Assembly (NCBI RefSeq): GCF_017303295.1 | Contig: NZ_JAFKOK010000010.1 | Coordinates: 156,211 to 220,210 of the forward strand | Length of the DNA stretch: 64,000 nt | DNA from: Rhodobacter sp. NTK016B | Lineage (GTDB): Bacteria > Pseudomonadota > Alphaproteobacteria > Rhodobacterales > Rhodobacteraceae | Direction: 5' to 3' | Shown here: piece after piece, positions 35,896-47,265 of the stretch | Layout: each line of letters begins with the position of its first letter | Numbering within the stretch: position 1 is the first letter of the stretch | Translations under genes and position numbers: made by a program | Notes under the pieces: model-generated | The model's database searches: none | What the model saw: only the letters and a program-made list of their open reading frames with translations | Told to the model about the DNA's origin: nothing

Positions 35896-37263
35896 ATGCC
35901 CGCCACCAAACCCCGCGACGAAAATTTCCTCAAGGCCAACAACGCCCGCCACCTGTGGCACCCGATGACCCACCCGGCCGATCACCACAAGAACCCACCC
36001 ACCATCGTCACCGGCGGTCAGGGCGTGCGGATCACCGATATCGACGGCCATAGCGTGGTCGACGGCGTGGGCGGCCTTTGGAACGTGAACCTGGGCTATT
36101 CCTGCCAGCCGGTGAAAGACGCGATTGCGGGCCAGCTGGACGAACTGCCCTATTACTCGATCTTCCGCGGCACCTCGAATGACAAGGTGATCGAGCTGGC
36201 CGAGGAACTGAAGGACTTCTTCGCCCCGGACGGTCTGTCGCGCGCCTTCTATACCTCGGGCGGCGGCGACAGCGTGGAAACCGCGCTCAGGCTCGCGCGG
36301 CAATACCACAAGATCCGCGGCGAGGCCGGGCGGGTGAAATTCCTGTCCCTCAAGAAAGGCTATCACGGCACGCATTTCGGCGGCGCCTCGGTCAACGGCA
36401 ACGCCAATTTCCGCACGATGTACGAGCCGCTTCTGCCCGGCTGCTATCACATCCCGGCCCCCTATCCGTATCGCAACCCGTTCAACGAAAGCGATCCCGC
36501 GCGTCTGGCGCAGCTCTGCCTGCAGGCGCTGGAAGACGAGATCGCCTTTCAGGGCGCGGGCACGATCGCCGCGATGATCATGGAGCCGATCCTTGGCGCC
36601 GGCGGTGTCATCGTCCCGCATGAAAGCTTCATGCCCGGCGTGGCCGAGATCTGCCGCAAAAACGGCATCCTGCTGATCGCCGACGAGGTCATCACCGCCT
36701 TCGGCCGCACCGGCGCCTGGACCGGCTCGCGGCTCTGGGGGGTGCAGCCCGACATGATGTCGACCGCCAAGGCGATCACCAACGGCTATTTCCCCTTCGG
36801 CGCGACGATGATCTCCGACGGCGTGGCCGAGGTCTTTGAGAAGGACGAGACCGGCAAGGCCGCGATTGGCCATGGCTATACCTATTCCGGCCACCCGGTC
36901 GGCGCGGCGGCGGCTCTGGCCTGCCTTGCGGAAACGAAACGGCTGGATGTCGCGGCGAATGCCAAGGCCCGCGGCGACGAGCTTTTCGCAGGCGCTCAGG
37001 CCCTGAAGGAGCGCTATGACGTCGTCGGCGACGTGCGCGGCGGCTACGGGCTGATGGTGGCGCTTGAACTGGTCTCGGACCGCGCGACCAAGGCCGCGCC
37101 CGACAAGGCCACCGCCGCGAAGGTGCAGCAGGTCGCTTATGAAAACGGCGCGATGGTGCGGGTTTCGGGGCCGAACATCATCCTGTCGCCGTCGCTGGTT
37201 CTGACGGCGGACGATGTACAGGTGATCCTGAACGCCCTCGACGCGGGCTTCCGCGCGCTGTGA
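35896..37263 (+). CDS. Class III aminotransferase (omega-amino acid/pyruvate type)
   Basis: 455 residues, PLP enzyme. The Schiff-base lysine is in MMSTAKAITNGY, with IADEVITAFGRTG (Asp for the pyridine N) and TSGGGDSVETALRLAR (phosphate cup). MARHLWHPM-type N-terminus as in beta-alanine, putrescine or taurine:pyruvate transaminases. A strong AAGGGAG site; 11 bases after iclR. I infer transamination of an omega-amino compound, with the aldehyde dehydrogenase completing oxidation. Confidence 0.92.
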   Translation: MPATKPRDENFLKANNARHLWHPMTHPADHHKNPPTIVTGGQGVRITDIDGHSVVDGVGGLWNVNLGYSCQPVKDAIAGQLDELPYYSIFRGTSNDKVIELAEELKDFFAPDGLSRAFYTSGGGDSVETALRLARQYHKIRGEAGRVKFLSLKKGYHGTHFGGASVNGNANFRTMYEPLLPGCYHIPAPYPYRNPFNESDPARLAQLCLQALEDEIAFQGAGTIAAMIMEPILGAGGVIVPHESFMPGVAEICRKNGILLIADEVITAFGRTGAWTGSRLWGVQPDMMSTAKAITNGYFPFGATMISDGVAEVFEKDETGKAAIGHGYTYSGHPVGAAAALACLAETKRLDVAANAKARGDELFAGAQALKERYDVVGDVRGGYGLMVALELVSDRATKAAPDKATAAKVQQVAYENGAMVRVSGPNIILSPSLVLTADDVQVILNALDAGFRAL

Positions 37264-37271
37264 GGCTAAGA

Positions 37272-37339
37272 GAGGGGGGCTGTCTGCCCCCCTCGCGCTG
37301 ACGCGCTCACCCCCCGAGGATATTTGGGGAACAAAGATG
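37272..37339 (+). repeat. Two-hairpin 3'-end element, copy D (after aminotransferase)
   Basis: Nine bases after the aminotransferase stop, same strand. Stem 1 GAGGGGGGC/GCCCCCCTC with loop TGTCT, stem 2 a short GCGC-tgac-GCGC, then CACCCCCCGAGGATATTT and ACAAAGATG. Longest stem 1 of the four copies. Confidence 0.8.
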
Positions 37340-37463
37340 CGCGGTTAAGAAAAGGTAAAGGCGCGATCTCTCGACCGCGCCTCTCTTTCACTTTGCCGGA
37401 CATACGCCACGTGGCCGACTGTGGCCCCGGGCTGAGCCCCGGGGCCTGCCGCTGGCGCGTTGT

Positions 37464-38852
37464 TCAGGCGTGGATCGCGCCGTCGCCGCAAGCAAGGGCG
37501 GCTTCACGCACCGCCTCCGAATAGGTCGGGTGCGCGTGGCAGGTCAGGGCCACGTCCTGCGCCGAGGCGCCGAATTCCATCGCCACGCAGATTTCATGGA
37601 TCAGGTCGCCCGCGCCCGGGCCGATGATGTGGCAGCCCAGCACGCGGTCGGTCTTCTTGTCGGCGAGAAGCTTGACGAAGCCCTCGGACTGGAAGACGGC
37701 CTTGGCACGCGCGTTACCCATGAAAGGGAATTTGCCGACCTTGTAGTCGACGCCCGCTTCTTTCAGCTGTTCCTCGGTCTTGCCGACATTGGCCACTTCG
37801 GGCGCGGTGTAGATCACGCCCGGGATCACGCCGTAGTTGACGTGGCCATGCTTGCCGGCGATCACCTCGGCCACGGCCATGCCCTCATCCTCGGCCTTGT
37901 GGGCCAGCATCGGACCGACCACGGCGTCGCCGATGGCGTAGATGCCCTTGACGCTCGTCGCCCAGTGATCGTCGATCTTGACCTGACCGCGCTTTTCCAT
38001 CTCGACGCCCAGATCGGCCAGACCCAGACCATCGGTGAAAGGTTTGCGGCCCGTCGCGACCAGCACGATATCGGCGTCGATCGTGTGTTCGCTGTCGTCT
38101 TTCTTCAGCGTGTAGGTGACGCTGGCGCCGCCGTCTTTCTTCTCGGCCTTCTGCACCGCTGCGCCGAGGACGAATTTGAAGCCCTGTTTGGTGAGGATCT
38201 TCTGGAAGTTCTTGGCGATTTCGGCGTCCATGCCCGGCGTGATCGCGTCGAGATATTCGACCACCGTCACCTCGGCGCCGAGCCGCTGATAGACCGAGCC
38301 CATTTCCAGACCGATCACGCCCGCGCCGATCACCACGACCGATTTCGGGATCTTGCCCAGCGACAGGGCGCCGGTCGAGGTGACGATCACCTCCTCATCG
38401 ACCTCGACGCCCGGCAGCGAGGCCGCTTCCGAGCCGGTGGCGATGACGATATTCTTCGCCGAATGCACGTCGTCGCCGACCTTAACCTTGCCGGCCTCGG
38501 GGATCGAGCCCCAGCCCTTGAGCCAAGTCACCTTGTTCTTTTTGAACAGGAATTCGATGCCCTTGGTGTTTCCGTTCACCACGTCCTGCTTGTAGGCCTG
38601 CATCTTTTCCCAATCGACCGTCGGCGCGTCGCCCATCAGGCCCATCTTGGCGAAGTTTTCATGCGCCTCGTGCAGGTGGTGGGTCGCGTTCAACAGCGCC
38701 TTCGAGGGGATGCAGCCGACATTGAGGCAGGTGCCGCCCAGCGTCTCGCGCCCTTCGACACAGGCGACCTTGAGGCCCAGCTGCGCCGCGTGGATAGCGC
38801 AGACATAGCCGCCGGGGCCCGCGCCGATGACGATGAGGTCGAAGTCAGCCAT
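37464..38852 (-). CDS. lpd: Dihydrolipoyl dehydrogenase (E3)
   Basis: 462 residues from the ATG at 38852 (AAGGAAT site). FAD-binding [15 protein letters not shown], redox-active disulfide [16 protein letters not shown] domain [15 protein letters not shown], and the catalytic His-Glu in [11 protein letters not shown]. Reoxidises dihydrolipoamide of 2-oxo acid dehydrogenases. Last gene of the odhA-odhB cluster on this strand, separated by three unrelated small genes. Confidence 0.96.
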   Translation of the reverse strand: MADFDLIVIGAGPGGYVCAIHAAQLGLKVACVEGRETLGGTCLNVGCIPSKALLNATHHLHEAHENFAKMGLMGDAPTVDWEKMQAYKQDVVNGNTKGIEFLFKKNKVTWLKGWGSIPEAGKVKVGDDVHSAKNIVIATGSEAASLPGVEVDEEVIVTSTGALSLGKIPKSVVVIGAGVIGLEMGSVYQRLGAEVTVVEYLDAITPGMDAEIAKNFQKILTKQGFKFVLGAAVQKAEKKDGGASVTYTLKKDDSEHTIDADIVLVATGRKPFTDGLGLADLGVEMEKRGQVKIDDHWATSVKGIYAIGDAVVGPMLAHKAEDEGMAVAEVIAGKHGHVNYGVIPGVIYTAPEVANVGKTEEQLKEAGVDYKVGKFPFMGNARAKAVFQSEGFVKLLADKKTDRVLGCHIIGPGAGDLIHEICVAMEFGASAQDVALTCHAHPTYSEAVREAALACGDGAIHA

Positions 38853-38901
38853 GGTCAATTCCTTCCGTATGCCCCGTCCTGGGGCCAGTCCTAGGCAGCG
38901 C

Positions 38902-39294
38902 TCAGATCAGCGCCGCAATCAGCATCAGTATCGTGGCGAGAAATCCCACGAACCAGATGGCCGAGCGCCAGGGCACCCAGCCGAAGAGATAGGCGGGCAC
39001 GTAGAGCACGCGCGCGCCGAGATAGGTCCAGGCCGCGCCCTGCGTCACGCCCGTTGACTGGCCGCCCTGCGTGACGACCAGCACCGCGATGGTAAACAGG
39101 ATGAGGCCTTCGAAATGATTGTTCATCGCCCGGTGCGCGCGCCCGGCAAGGCCGGTCAGCTGCCGAGGCTCATCGCGCGGCGAGGCCGCGTATTTCGAGC
39201 CGACCTGCTGCTGAGCGGTAACTGAGAACAGCGCGAATTGCAGCGCCTGCAGAAGCGCCGCGAGGGTCAGGACGGTGAGTTCGGGTGTCATCAT
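38902..39294 (-). CDS. MAPEG-family membrane protein (first)
   Basis: 130 residues with four membrane helices. Conserved [18 protein letters not shown] is the MAPEG motif, and [11 protein letters not shown] matches the conserved helix-2 region. MAPEG proteins include glutathione-dependent eicosanoid enzymes; the function of this bacterial branch (COG3686) is unknown. The start ATG-ATG at 39294 lies six bases after the second MAPEG gene; the two are paralogues. Confidence 0.85.
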   Translation of the reverse strand: MMTPELTVLTLAALLQALQFALFSVTAQQQVGSKYAASPRDEPRQLTGLAGRAHRAMNNHFEGLILFTIAVLVVTQGGQSTGVTQGAAWTYLGARVLYVPAYLFGWVPWRSAIWFVGFLATILMLIAALI

Positions 39295-39299
39295 GCCCC

Positions 39300-39704
39300 T
39301 CAGATAAGGCCGAGAACCAGAAGCGCCAGCGTTGACAGCATGCCCACGCTGAAAATCACCGTCCGCCACGGCACCCAGGCCAGCGCGTAGGCAGGCACGT
39401 AGAGAACCCGCGCGGCGACATAGATCCATGCCAGAACGGCGGTCGCGGTCGAGGTCTGGCCCGCCAGCACCACGACCAGAACGGCGATGATGAAGGGGCC
39501 GACATTCTCGGTGAAGTTATCCGTTGCGCGGCGCAGGCGCTTGGTCAGCGGCGACAGGCGTTCGTCGAGGTTTTCGCGCGTGCCGGTATTGCCCTCGGCG
39601 CCGATATCGCGCGTCAGAAAGCGCTGCGCGACGAAGATCGTCCCGAAATGGACAAAGGCGAGGGCCGCAAGGGCGGCGAGTTCAGGGGTCAGGCCGGGCA
39701 TCAT
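39300..39704 (-). CDS. MAPEG-family membrane protein (second)
   Basis: 134 residues, four helices. Shares RRATDNFTENV and [17 protein letters not shown] with the gene downstream, so the pair arose by tandem duplication. The start overlaps the L,D-transpeptidase stop by ATGA. No catalytic assignment. Confidence 0.85.
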   Translation of the reverse strand: MMPGLTPELAALAALAFVHFGTIFVAQRFLTRDIGAEGNTGTRENLDERLSPLTKRLRRATDNFTENVGPFIIAVLVVVLAGQTSTATAVLAWIYVAARVLYVPAYALAWVPWRTVIFSVGMLSTLALLVLGLI

Positions 39705-40243
39705 GGGCGGATCTCGATTACGGTTCCATCGGGGACGAGCGACCAGATCTCGCGCATCTCGCCATTGGTGACGGCGATGCAGCCCGCCGTCCAGTCACGG
39801 GTGCGCTGCAGGGCGCCAAGGAATCCCCAGCCATTGTTGATGCCGTGGATCATGATGTCGCCCCCGGCGCTGCGGCCATGCGAGGCGGCATAGGCCACGT
39901 CCTGCTCGTTGGGATACGAGATGTGCAGGCTCAGATAGGCCAGCGAATTGGGGTTGCGCCAGTCGATGACATAGGTGCCCTCGGGCGTGCGACCGTCGCC
40001 CTCGAAGCGCTTCGGCCCGTCATTGGCGCCGTCGCCCATCGAGATGCGGTATTCCCGCATCGGCTGGCCCTGCCGGTACAGGATCAGGCGGCGCGCGCCC
40101 TTGAGGACAAGCACGAAATCGGCCTGTTCATGCGCCGGGGCCATGTCGGGCGGGCCGCGGCGGAACAGCTGCGCCTGCGCGTCGCTTGCGGTGCCGATGG
40201 CAAGGGCCGAGGCGAAGGACAAAAGAACGGTGCGGCGGTTCAT
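39701..40243 (-). CDS. L,D-transpeptidase family protein (YkuD)
   Basis: 180 residues from the ATG at 40243. Signal peptide MNRRTVLLSFASALAIGTAS ending DAQA. YkuD domain with the catalytic pair HGINNGWG and TAGCIAVTNGEM (Cys). Short YafK/ErfK-like enzyme that cross-links peptidoglycan or acts as a hydrolase in the periplasm. First of a three-gene unit with two MAPEG genes, inserted between odhB and lpd. Confidence 0.88.
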   Translation of the reverse strand: MNRRTVLLSFASALAIGTASDAQAQLFRRGPPDMAPAHEQADFVLVLKGARRLILYRQGQPMREYRISMGDGANDGPKRFEGDGRTPEGTYVIDWRNPNSLAYLSLHISYPNEQDVAYAASHGRSAGGDIMIHGINNGWGFLGALQRTRDWTAGCIAVTNGEMREIWSLVPDGTVIEIRP

Positions 40244-40276
40244 GGCCGAGGGCTCCGGCGGATAGGGGCGGTGAGT

Positions 40277-40312
40277 GCAGGGACGCACCCTTGAGCATGG
40301 GTGCGTCCCTGC
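40277..40312. terminator. Stem-loop after odhB
   Basis: Perfect 14-base-pair stem (GCAGGGACGCACCC and complement) with loop TTGAGCAT, ten bases beyond the odhB stop. No T-run, so it may block 3' exonucleases or be a weak terminator rather than a classical intrinsic one. Confidence 0.7.
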
Positions 40313-40321
40313 CTGTCGGTC

Positions 40322-41584
40322 TTACAGGTCCAGCAGCAGGCGCTGCGGATCTTCCAGCGCTTCCTTGACGCGCACGAGGAAGGTCACGGCGCCTTTGCCG
40401 TCGACGATCCGGTGATCGTAGGACAGCGCCAGATACATCATCGGACGGATGACGATCTGACCGTCCACCACGACCGGGCGGTCCTGGATCTTGTGCATGC
40501 CCAGAATCCCCGATTGCGGGGGGTTCAGGATCGGCGAGGACATCAGCGAGCCATAGACACCGCCATTCGAGATGGTGAACGAACCGCCCTGCATTTCCGC
40601 CATCGACAGCTTGCCGTCGCGGGCGCGCAGGCCAAGCTCGCCGATCTTCTTCTCGATGCCGGCAAAGCTCATCTGGTCGGCATCGCGCACGACCGGCACA
40701 ACCAGACCCGACGGCGTGCCCACGGCCACGCCCATATGGACGTAGTTCTTGTAGACGATTTCCTGGCCGTCGATCTCGGCGTTGACCTCGGGGACTTCTT
40801 TCAGCGCGTGGCAGCAGGCTTTGACGAAGAAGGACATGAAGCCCATCTTCACGCCGTGCTTCTTCTCGAACTGCGCCTTGTATTCGTTGCGCAGCGCCAT
40901 CACCGCCGACATGTCCACCTCGTTATAGGTGGTCAGCATCGCGGCGGTGTTCTGAGCGTCCTTCAGGCGGCGGGCGATGGTGGCACGCAGGCGGGTCATC
41001 TTCACCCGCTCTTCGCGCACCGCGTCATCGGCGGGAACCGGGCCACGCGGCACCGAGACCGGCGCAGGGGCCGAGGTCTGGGCGGGCGACGCCTTGGTGC
41101 CGTCGGACACCGCGCGCTGCACGTCTTCCTTCATAACGCGGCCGTCGCGGCCGGTGCCTTCGACCTGATCAGACGACAGGCCTGCTTCGGCCATCGCCTT
41201 CTTGGCCGAGGGGGCGTCTTCGCCCTTTTTCTCGCCGTCTTTCTTGGGCTCTTCCTTGGGCGCGTCGGCCTTCGGCTCTTCGGCGGGCTTGTCGTCAGCC
41301 TTGGCGTCGGACTTATCGTCCGATTTCGGCGCGGGGGCTGCGCCCTCGCCTTCCGAGATCATCGCCAGCAGAGCGTTCACGCCGACGGTTTCGCCTTCGG
41401 CGGCGATGATTTCCGACAGGGTGCCGGAAGCGGGCGCCGGAACCTCGACCGTCACCTTGTCGGTTTCCAGCTCGCACAGCATCTCATCGGCAGAGACGGC
41501 ATCCCCCGGCTTCTTGAACCAGGTGGCGATGGTCGCTTCCGAGACGCTCTCACCAAGCGTGGGCACGCGGACTTCGATGCTCAT
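40322..41584 (-). CDS. odhB: Dihydrolipoyllysine succinyltransferase (E2 of 2-oxoglutarate dehydrogenase)
   Basis: 420 residues. Lipoyl domain with the modified Lys in [11 protein letters not shown], an acidic/Lys-rich linker, an E1/E3-binding domain ([19 protein letters not shown]), and the catalytic domain ending [16 protein letters not shown]. The ATG at 41584 has GGAAGG upstream. Follows odhA by four bases. Makes succinyl-CoA in the TCA cycle. Confidence 0.97.
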   Translation of the reverse strand: MSIEVRVPTLGESVSEATIATWFKKPGDAVSADEMLCELETDKVTVEVPAPASGTLSEIIAAEGETVGVNALLAMISEGEGAAPAPKSDDKSDAKADDKPAEEPKADAPKEEPKKDGEKKGEDAPSAKKAMAEAGLSSDQVEGTGRDGRVMKEDVQRAVSDGTKASPAQTSAPAPVSVPRGPVPADDAVREERVKMTRLRATIARRLKDAQNTAAMLTTYNEVDMSAVMALRNEYKAQFEKKHGVKMGFMSFFVKACCHALKEVPEVNAEIDGQEIVYKNYVHMGVAVGTPSGLVVPVVRDADQMSFAGIEKKIGELGLRARDGKLSMAEMQGGSFTISNGGVYGSLMSSPILNPPQSGILGMHKIQDRPVVVDGQIVIRPMMYLALSYDHRIVDGKGAVTFLVRVKEALEDPQRLLLDL

Positions 41585-41588
41585 GATG

Positions 41589-44552
41589 TTACTTTCCTTC
41601 CGACGACAGCGCTTCGTTGACGAGCGCTTCTTGCTGAGACTTGTGGCGCGAGGCCAGACCCGTGGCGGGCGAGGCCGAGGCGGAGCGACCGGCATAGCGG
41701 GCGCGCGTTTGCTTGGCGCCGATTTCGATCAGCGCCTCTTCGAGAAGGGGCGCGATGAACGACCACGACCCCTGATTTTTCGGCTCTTCCTGACACCAGA
41801 CCATCTCGGCGTTCTTGAACCGCGCGAGTTCCTGACAGATCGACTGCGCCGGGAACGGATAGAGCTGCTCGACACGCAGAAGATAGGTGTCGTCGAGACC
41901 GCGCTCATCGCGCTCGGCCAGCAGGTCGAAATAGACCTTGCCCGAACACATCACCACACGCTTGATCTCGGCGTCGGGCTTCAGCGTGATCTTCGAGTTG
42001 TTGCCCTTTTCGGCATCGTCCCACAGGATCCGGTGGAAGGTGGACCCTTCGGTGAAATCGGCGCTGGTCGAGGTGCACATCGGGTGACGCAGCAGCGATT
42101 TCGGCGTCATCAGGATCAGCGGCTTGCGATAGTCGCGGTGCATCTGACGGCGCAGGATGTGGAAGTAGTTCGCCGGGGTCGAGCAGTTGGCGACGATCCA
42201 GTTATCCTCGGCCGACATCTGCAGGAAGCGTTCCAGACGCGCCGAGCTGTGCTCGGGGCCCTGCCCTTCGAAGCCGTGCGGCAACAGCAGCACCAGACCC
42301 GACATCCGCAGCCATTTCGACTCGCCCGAGTTGATGAACTGGTCGAACATGATCTGCGCGCCGTCGGCGAAGTCGCCGAACTGCGCTTCCCACGCGACCA
42401 GCGCATTGGGTTCGGACAGCGAATAGCCGTATTCGAAACCCAGCACCGCGTATTCCGACAGCATCGAGTCGATGACTTCGTAACGCGCCTGCCCGGCCCG
42501 GATATGGTTCAGCGGGTAGTACCGCTCTTCGGTGTTCTGATCGACAAAGGCCGAATGCCGCTGCGAGAAGGTGCCGCGCGTACAATCCTGCCCGGCCAGA
42601 CGGACGGGATACCCCTCGACCATGAGCGAGCCGAACGCCATCGCCTCGGCCGTGGCCCAGTCGAAGCCCTGCCCGCTTTCGAACATCTTCTTCTTCGCTT
42701 CGAGCTGACGCCCGACCGTCCGGTGCAGATCGAAATCCGTCGGATGGCTGGTCAGCGCCTTGCCGATTTCCTGCAGCGTCTCTTCCTTGATCGCCGTCTG
42801 ACCGCGCTGATAGTTCTGGTCCTTCGGCTTCATGGTCTTCCAGCGCCCGTCCAGCCAGTCGGCCTTGTTGGGGCGGAATTCCTTGGCGATCTCGAACTCG
42901 CTGTTGAGATGCGACTGGAAAGCGGCCTTCATGTCCTCGATCTCGCCCTCGGGGATGAGACCGTCATTCACCAGACGCTCGGTGTAAAGCTGCAGCGTCG
43001 TCTTGTGGCGCTTGATGTTCTTGTACATCGCGGGGTTGGTGAACATGGGCTCGTCGCCCTCGTTGTGACCAAAGCGGCGGTAGCAGAAGATGTCGATGAC
43101 CACGTCCTTGCCGAAACGCTGACGGAACTCGGTCGCGACCTTGGCGGCGTGAACCACGGCTTCGGGATCGTCGCCGTTGACGTGGAAGATCGGCGCTTCG
43201 ACCATCAGCGCGATATCCGTCGGATAGGGCGAGGTGCGCGAGAAATGCGGCGCGGTGGTAAAGCCGATCTGGTTGTTGACGATGATATGGATGCAGCCGC
43301 CGGTGCGGTGCCCCTTGATCCCCGACAGCTGCAGGCATTCGGCCACAACGCCCTGACCGGCAAAGGCCGCGTCCCCGTGCAGCAGGATCGGCAGCACGGC
43401 AGTCCGCTCGGCATCGTTCAGCTGGTCCTGCTTGGCGCGGACCTTGCCCAGAACGACCGGGTTCACGGCTTCAAGGTGCGACGGGTTCGCGGTCAGCGAC
43501 AGGTGCACGACATTGCCGTCGAATTCCCGGTCCGACGAGGCGCCGAGGTGGTATTTCACATCGCCCGAACCGTCGACATCGTCAGGCTTGAAGCTGCCGC
43601 CCTGGAATTCGTTGAAGATCGCGCGATAGGGCTTGGACATGACATTGGCCAGCACCGACAGGCGACCGCGGTGCGGCATGCCGATGACGATATCCTTCAC
43701 GCCCAGCGCGCCGCCGCGCTTGACGATCTGCTCCATCGCCGGGATCAGCGCTTCGGCGCCATCAAGGCCGAAACGCTTGGTGCCCATGAACTTGACGTGG
43801 CAGAATTTCTCGAAACCCTCGGCCTCGACCAGTTTGTTCAGGATCGCGCGGCGACCCATCTTGGTGAAGGTGATTTCCTTGCCATAGCCCTCGATCCGCT
43901 CTTTCAGCCACGCGGCTTCCTGCGGGTTCGAGATATGCATGAATTGCAGTGCGAAAGTACCGCAATAGGTACGCTTGAGGATCTCGATGATCTGCCGCAT
44001 CGAAGCGACCTGCAGCCCCAGCACGTTATCGATGAAGATCGGGCGATCCATATCGGCGTCGGTGAAGCCATAGGCCTTCGGATCCAGCTCGGGATGCATC
44101 GACTCGTCGCGCATGCTGAGCGGGTCGAGATTGGCGATCAGATGGCCCCGGATCCGGTAGGCGCGGATGATCATCAGCGCGCGCAGGCTGTCCAGAACGG
44201 CGCGCTGGACCTGCGTGTCGGTCACCTCGACGCCCTTTTCGGCGGCCTTGGCGCGGATCTTGTCACCCGCGGCCTTGCCCTCGGCTGCGGCGGGCCACAT
44301 GCCGGTCAGTGCGCCCATCACCTCGCTGTCGGGGGTCGGCGGCCAGTCCTTGCGTGCCCAGCTCGGCCCTTCGGCCTGCTTGGTGGCGGTGGCGTAATCG
44401 TCGCCATTGGCTTCGAAGAACTCCGCCCACGCACTGTCGACGCTGGCCGGATCCTGCGCGTATCGCGCCTGCATCTGGTCGATGTAATCGGCATTCGCCC
44501 CGTCCAGGAAGGACGTGGCATGCATGGCGTCGTTGGGGCTTTGATCGTTCAT
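41589..44552 (-). CDS. odhA: 2-oxoglutarate dehydrogenase E1
   Basis: 987 residues. Thiamine diphosphate enzyme: the [14 protein letters not shown] segment binds ThDP, with conserved [14 protein letters not shown] and HYGTFALQF-like [15 protein letters not shown]-terminus [18 protein letters not shown] as in alphaproteobacterial OdhA/SucA. Precedes odhB; starts about 400 bases after sucD on the same strand, so it may have its own promoter. Confidence 0.97.
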   Translation of the reverse strand: MNDQSPNDAMHATSFLDGANADYIDQMQARYAQDPASVDSAWAEFFEANGDDYATATKQAEGPSWARKDWPPTPDSEVMGALTGMWPAAAEGKAAGDKIRAKAAEKGVEVTDTQVQRAVLDSLRALMIIRAYRIRGHLIANLDPLSMRDESMHPELDPKAYGFTDADMDRPIFIDNVLGLQVASMRQIIEILKRTYCGTFALQFMHISNPQEAAWLKERIEGYGKEITFTKMGRRAILNKLVEAEGFEKFCHVKFMGTKRFGLDGAEALIPAMEQIVKRGGALGVKDIVIGMPHRGRLSVLANVMSKPYRAIFNEFQGGSFKPDDVDGSGDVKYHLGASSDREFDGNVVHLSLTANPSHLEAVNPVVLGKVRAKQDQLNDAERTAVLPILLHGDAAFAGQGVVAECLQLSGIKGHRTGGCIHIIVNNQIGFTTAPHFSRTSPYPTDIALMVEAPIFHVNGDDPEAVVHAAKVATEFRQRFGKDVVIDIFCYRRFGHNEGDEPMFTNPAMYKNIKRHKTTLQLYTERLVNDGLIPEGEIEDMKAAFQSHLNSEFEIAKEFRPNKADWLDGRWKTMKPKDQNYQRGQTAIKEETLQEIGKALTSHPTDFDLHRTVGRQLEAKKKMFESGQGFDWATAEAMAFGSLMVEGYPVRLAGQDCTRGTFSQRHSAFVDQNTEERYYPLNHIRAGQARYEVIDSMLSEYAVLGFEYGYSLSEPNALVAWEAQFGDFADGAQIMFDQFINSGESKWLRMSGLVLLLPHGFEGQGPEHSSARLERFLQMSAEDNWIVANCSTPANYFHILRRQMHRDYRKPLILMTPKSLLRHPMCTSTSADFTEGSTFHRILWDDAEKGNNSKITLKPDAEIKRVVMCSGKVYFDLLAERDERGLDDTYLLRVEQLYPFPAQSICQELARFKNAEMVWCQEEPKNQGSWSFIAPLLEEALIEIGAKQTRARYAGRSASASPATGLASRHKSQQEALVNEALSSEGK

Positions 44553-44956
44553 CTGTTTGTCCTCGGCATGAGGGAAGGAAACTTAAGGGTTCGAACGGTT
44601 CGACGTGTGTCTCATGTCACCAGCGACGCCGCCGATCCGCGTCTTGGCGATACTCTGAGGCACGATCGTGACCGGAGCGTTGACACGTGCACGGGTTTGC
44701 GCCGGAGCGCCGCTATCGGGGCCTGCCCCAACCATAGGGCTCGACAGGCGCGCAGCCAGAAAATTGTTGCCGCGCCCGGTCCGGGGCTGCGGCGCCCGAA
44801 TTCCGGCCGGGTCAGAAAAGCGGGCCGCGCACGGCCCGGCTTTCGCGCTGTGGGCAGCATCCGCCCGCCGGCCCCGGCGAGCAACCGCCAACGCCCCGAC
44901 CGCATGGTCGGGGGCGTCAACAGGGGTCGCAATGGCGGCCGGAGGATGCATGGCGC
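44553..44956. other. Long odhA-sucD intergenic region
   Basis: 404 bases without a convincing gene: frames here have no start signal or family resemblance. Near sucD is a hairpin (44891-44918: ACGCCCCGACC, four-base loop GCAT, and complement with one bulge) placed to terminate sucCD transcripts. The remainder probably holds the odhA promoter; I see no clear -35/-10. Confidence 0.6.
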
Positions 44957-45841
44957 TTAGCCCTTGATCGCCTTCATGACGGCTTCGCCCAGCGTCGCGG
45001 GGCTGTCGGCAACGACGATCCCGGCCGATTTCATGGCCTCGATCTTCGATTCCGCGTCGCCCTTGCCGCCCGAGACGATGGCGCCGGCATGGCCCATGCG
45101 ACGGCCCGGAGGGGCCGTGCGCCCCGCGATGAAACCGGCGGTCGGCTTGTAGCGGCCTTTTTTCTTCTGTTCCTTCAGGAACTCGGCCGCTTCTTCCTCG
45201 GCCGCGCCGCCGATCTCGCCGATCATGATGATCGACTGCGTCTCGTCGTCGTCGAGGAACATGTCCAGCACGTCGATATGCTCGGTGCCCTTGATCGGGT
45301 CGCCGCCGATGCCGACGGCGGTCGACTGGCCCAGCCCCATATCCGAGGTCTGCTTGACGGCCTCGTAGGTCAGCGTGCCCGAACGCGACACGACGCCGAC
45401 CGACCCACGCTTGTGGATATGGCCGGGCATGATGCCGATCTTGCAGGCGTCAGGCGTGATGACACCCGGGCAGTTCGGGCCGATCAGCCGCGACTTGCTG
45501 TCGATCAGCGCCCGCTTCACGCGCATCATGTCGAGCACCGGGATGCCCTCGGTGATGCAGATGATCAGTTCCATCTCGGCGTCGATCGCTTCGAGGATCG
45601 AGTCGGCCGCGAAGGGCGGCGGCACGTAGATGACCGAGGCATTCGCTTCGGTGACATGCTTGGCTTCATGCACCGAGTTGAAGACCGGCAGGTCCAGATG
45701 CGTGGTGCCGCCTTTGCCGGGCGTCACACCGCCGACCATCTTGGTGCCGTAAGCGATGGCCTGTTCCGAGTGAAAGGTCCCCTGCGAGCCGGTGAAGCCC
45801 TGACAGATAACCTTGGTGTTTTCGTTGACGAGAATGGCCAT
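44957..45841 (-). CDS. sucD: Succinate-CoA ligase, alpha subunit
   Basis: 294 residues. CoA-binding [15 protein letters not shown] and the phosphohistidine in [13 protein letters not shown]. Forms succinate plus NTP from succinyl-CoA with SucC. Starts five bases after sucC; followed by a hairpin. Confidence 0.97.
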   Translation of the reverse strand: MAILVNENTKVICQGFTGSQGTFHSEQAIAYGTKMVGGVTPGKGGTTHLDLPVFNSVHEAKHVTEANASVIYVPPPFAADSILEAIDAEMELIICITEGIPVLDMMRVKRALIDSKSRLIGPNCPGVITPDACKIGIMPGHIHKRGSVGVVSRSGTLTYEAVKQTSDMGLGQSTAVGIGGDPIKGTEHIDVLDMFLDDDETQSIIMIGEIGGAAEEEAAEFLKEQKKKGRYKPTAGFIAGRTAPPGRRMGHAGAIVSGGKGDAESKIEAMKSAGIVVADSPATLGEAVMKAIKG

Positions 45842-45846
45842 TCTAT

Positions 45847-47040
<1,194 letters not shown>

Positions 47041-47146
47041 GGAACTGCCCCCGTTGCTGCGAATTTTGCCGTGTAATGACACAAGACCATCGTGGCACAA
47101 ACGAAATATTCGTGCAAAACTTCGCGATGAGGGGTTTTTCTTCGTT

Positions 47147-47179
47147 TTGTGATCACACCCTGAAAACGTGTGATCACAA
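47147..47179. promoter_or_regulatory. Twin TGTGATCACA palindromes, candidate operator
   Basis: Two copies of the decamer palindrome TGTGATCACA (47148-47157, 47169-47178), 21 bases centre to centre, which is two helical turns; the outer TT/AA make a larger inverted repeat. They lie in the divergent sucC-MFS region. A third symmetric site ACGAA-ATA-TTCGT is at 47101-47113. A dimeric regulator of the GntR or similar type is suggested. Confidence 0.65.
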
Positions 47180-47265
47180 GTATCGGAACCGTGATCGCGT
47201 CGGGGCAACACTGCGCGCGGCCCGCCAAGGCGGCCACGGAGACAGCAGGATTACGAGTCGTTTTC

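Noticed and set aside
41202..44960. 1252-residue plus-strand open frame opposite odhA and odhB
   Set aside because: Antisense shadow of the very clear odhA and odhB genes; His/Gln/Arg-rich composition typical of reverse-frame reading.
47147..47179. CRP/FNR site
   Set aside because: CRP needs TGTGA-N6-TCACA and FNR TTGAT-N4-ATCAA; here the half-sites abut with no spacer.
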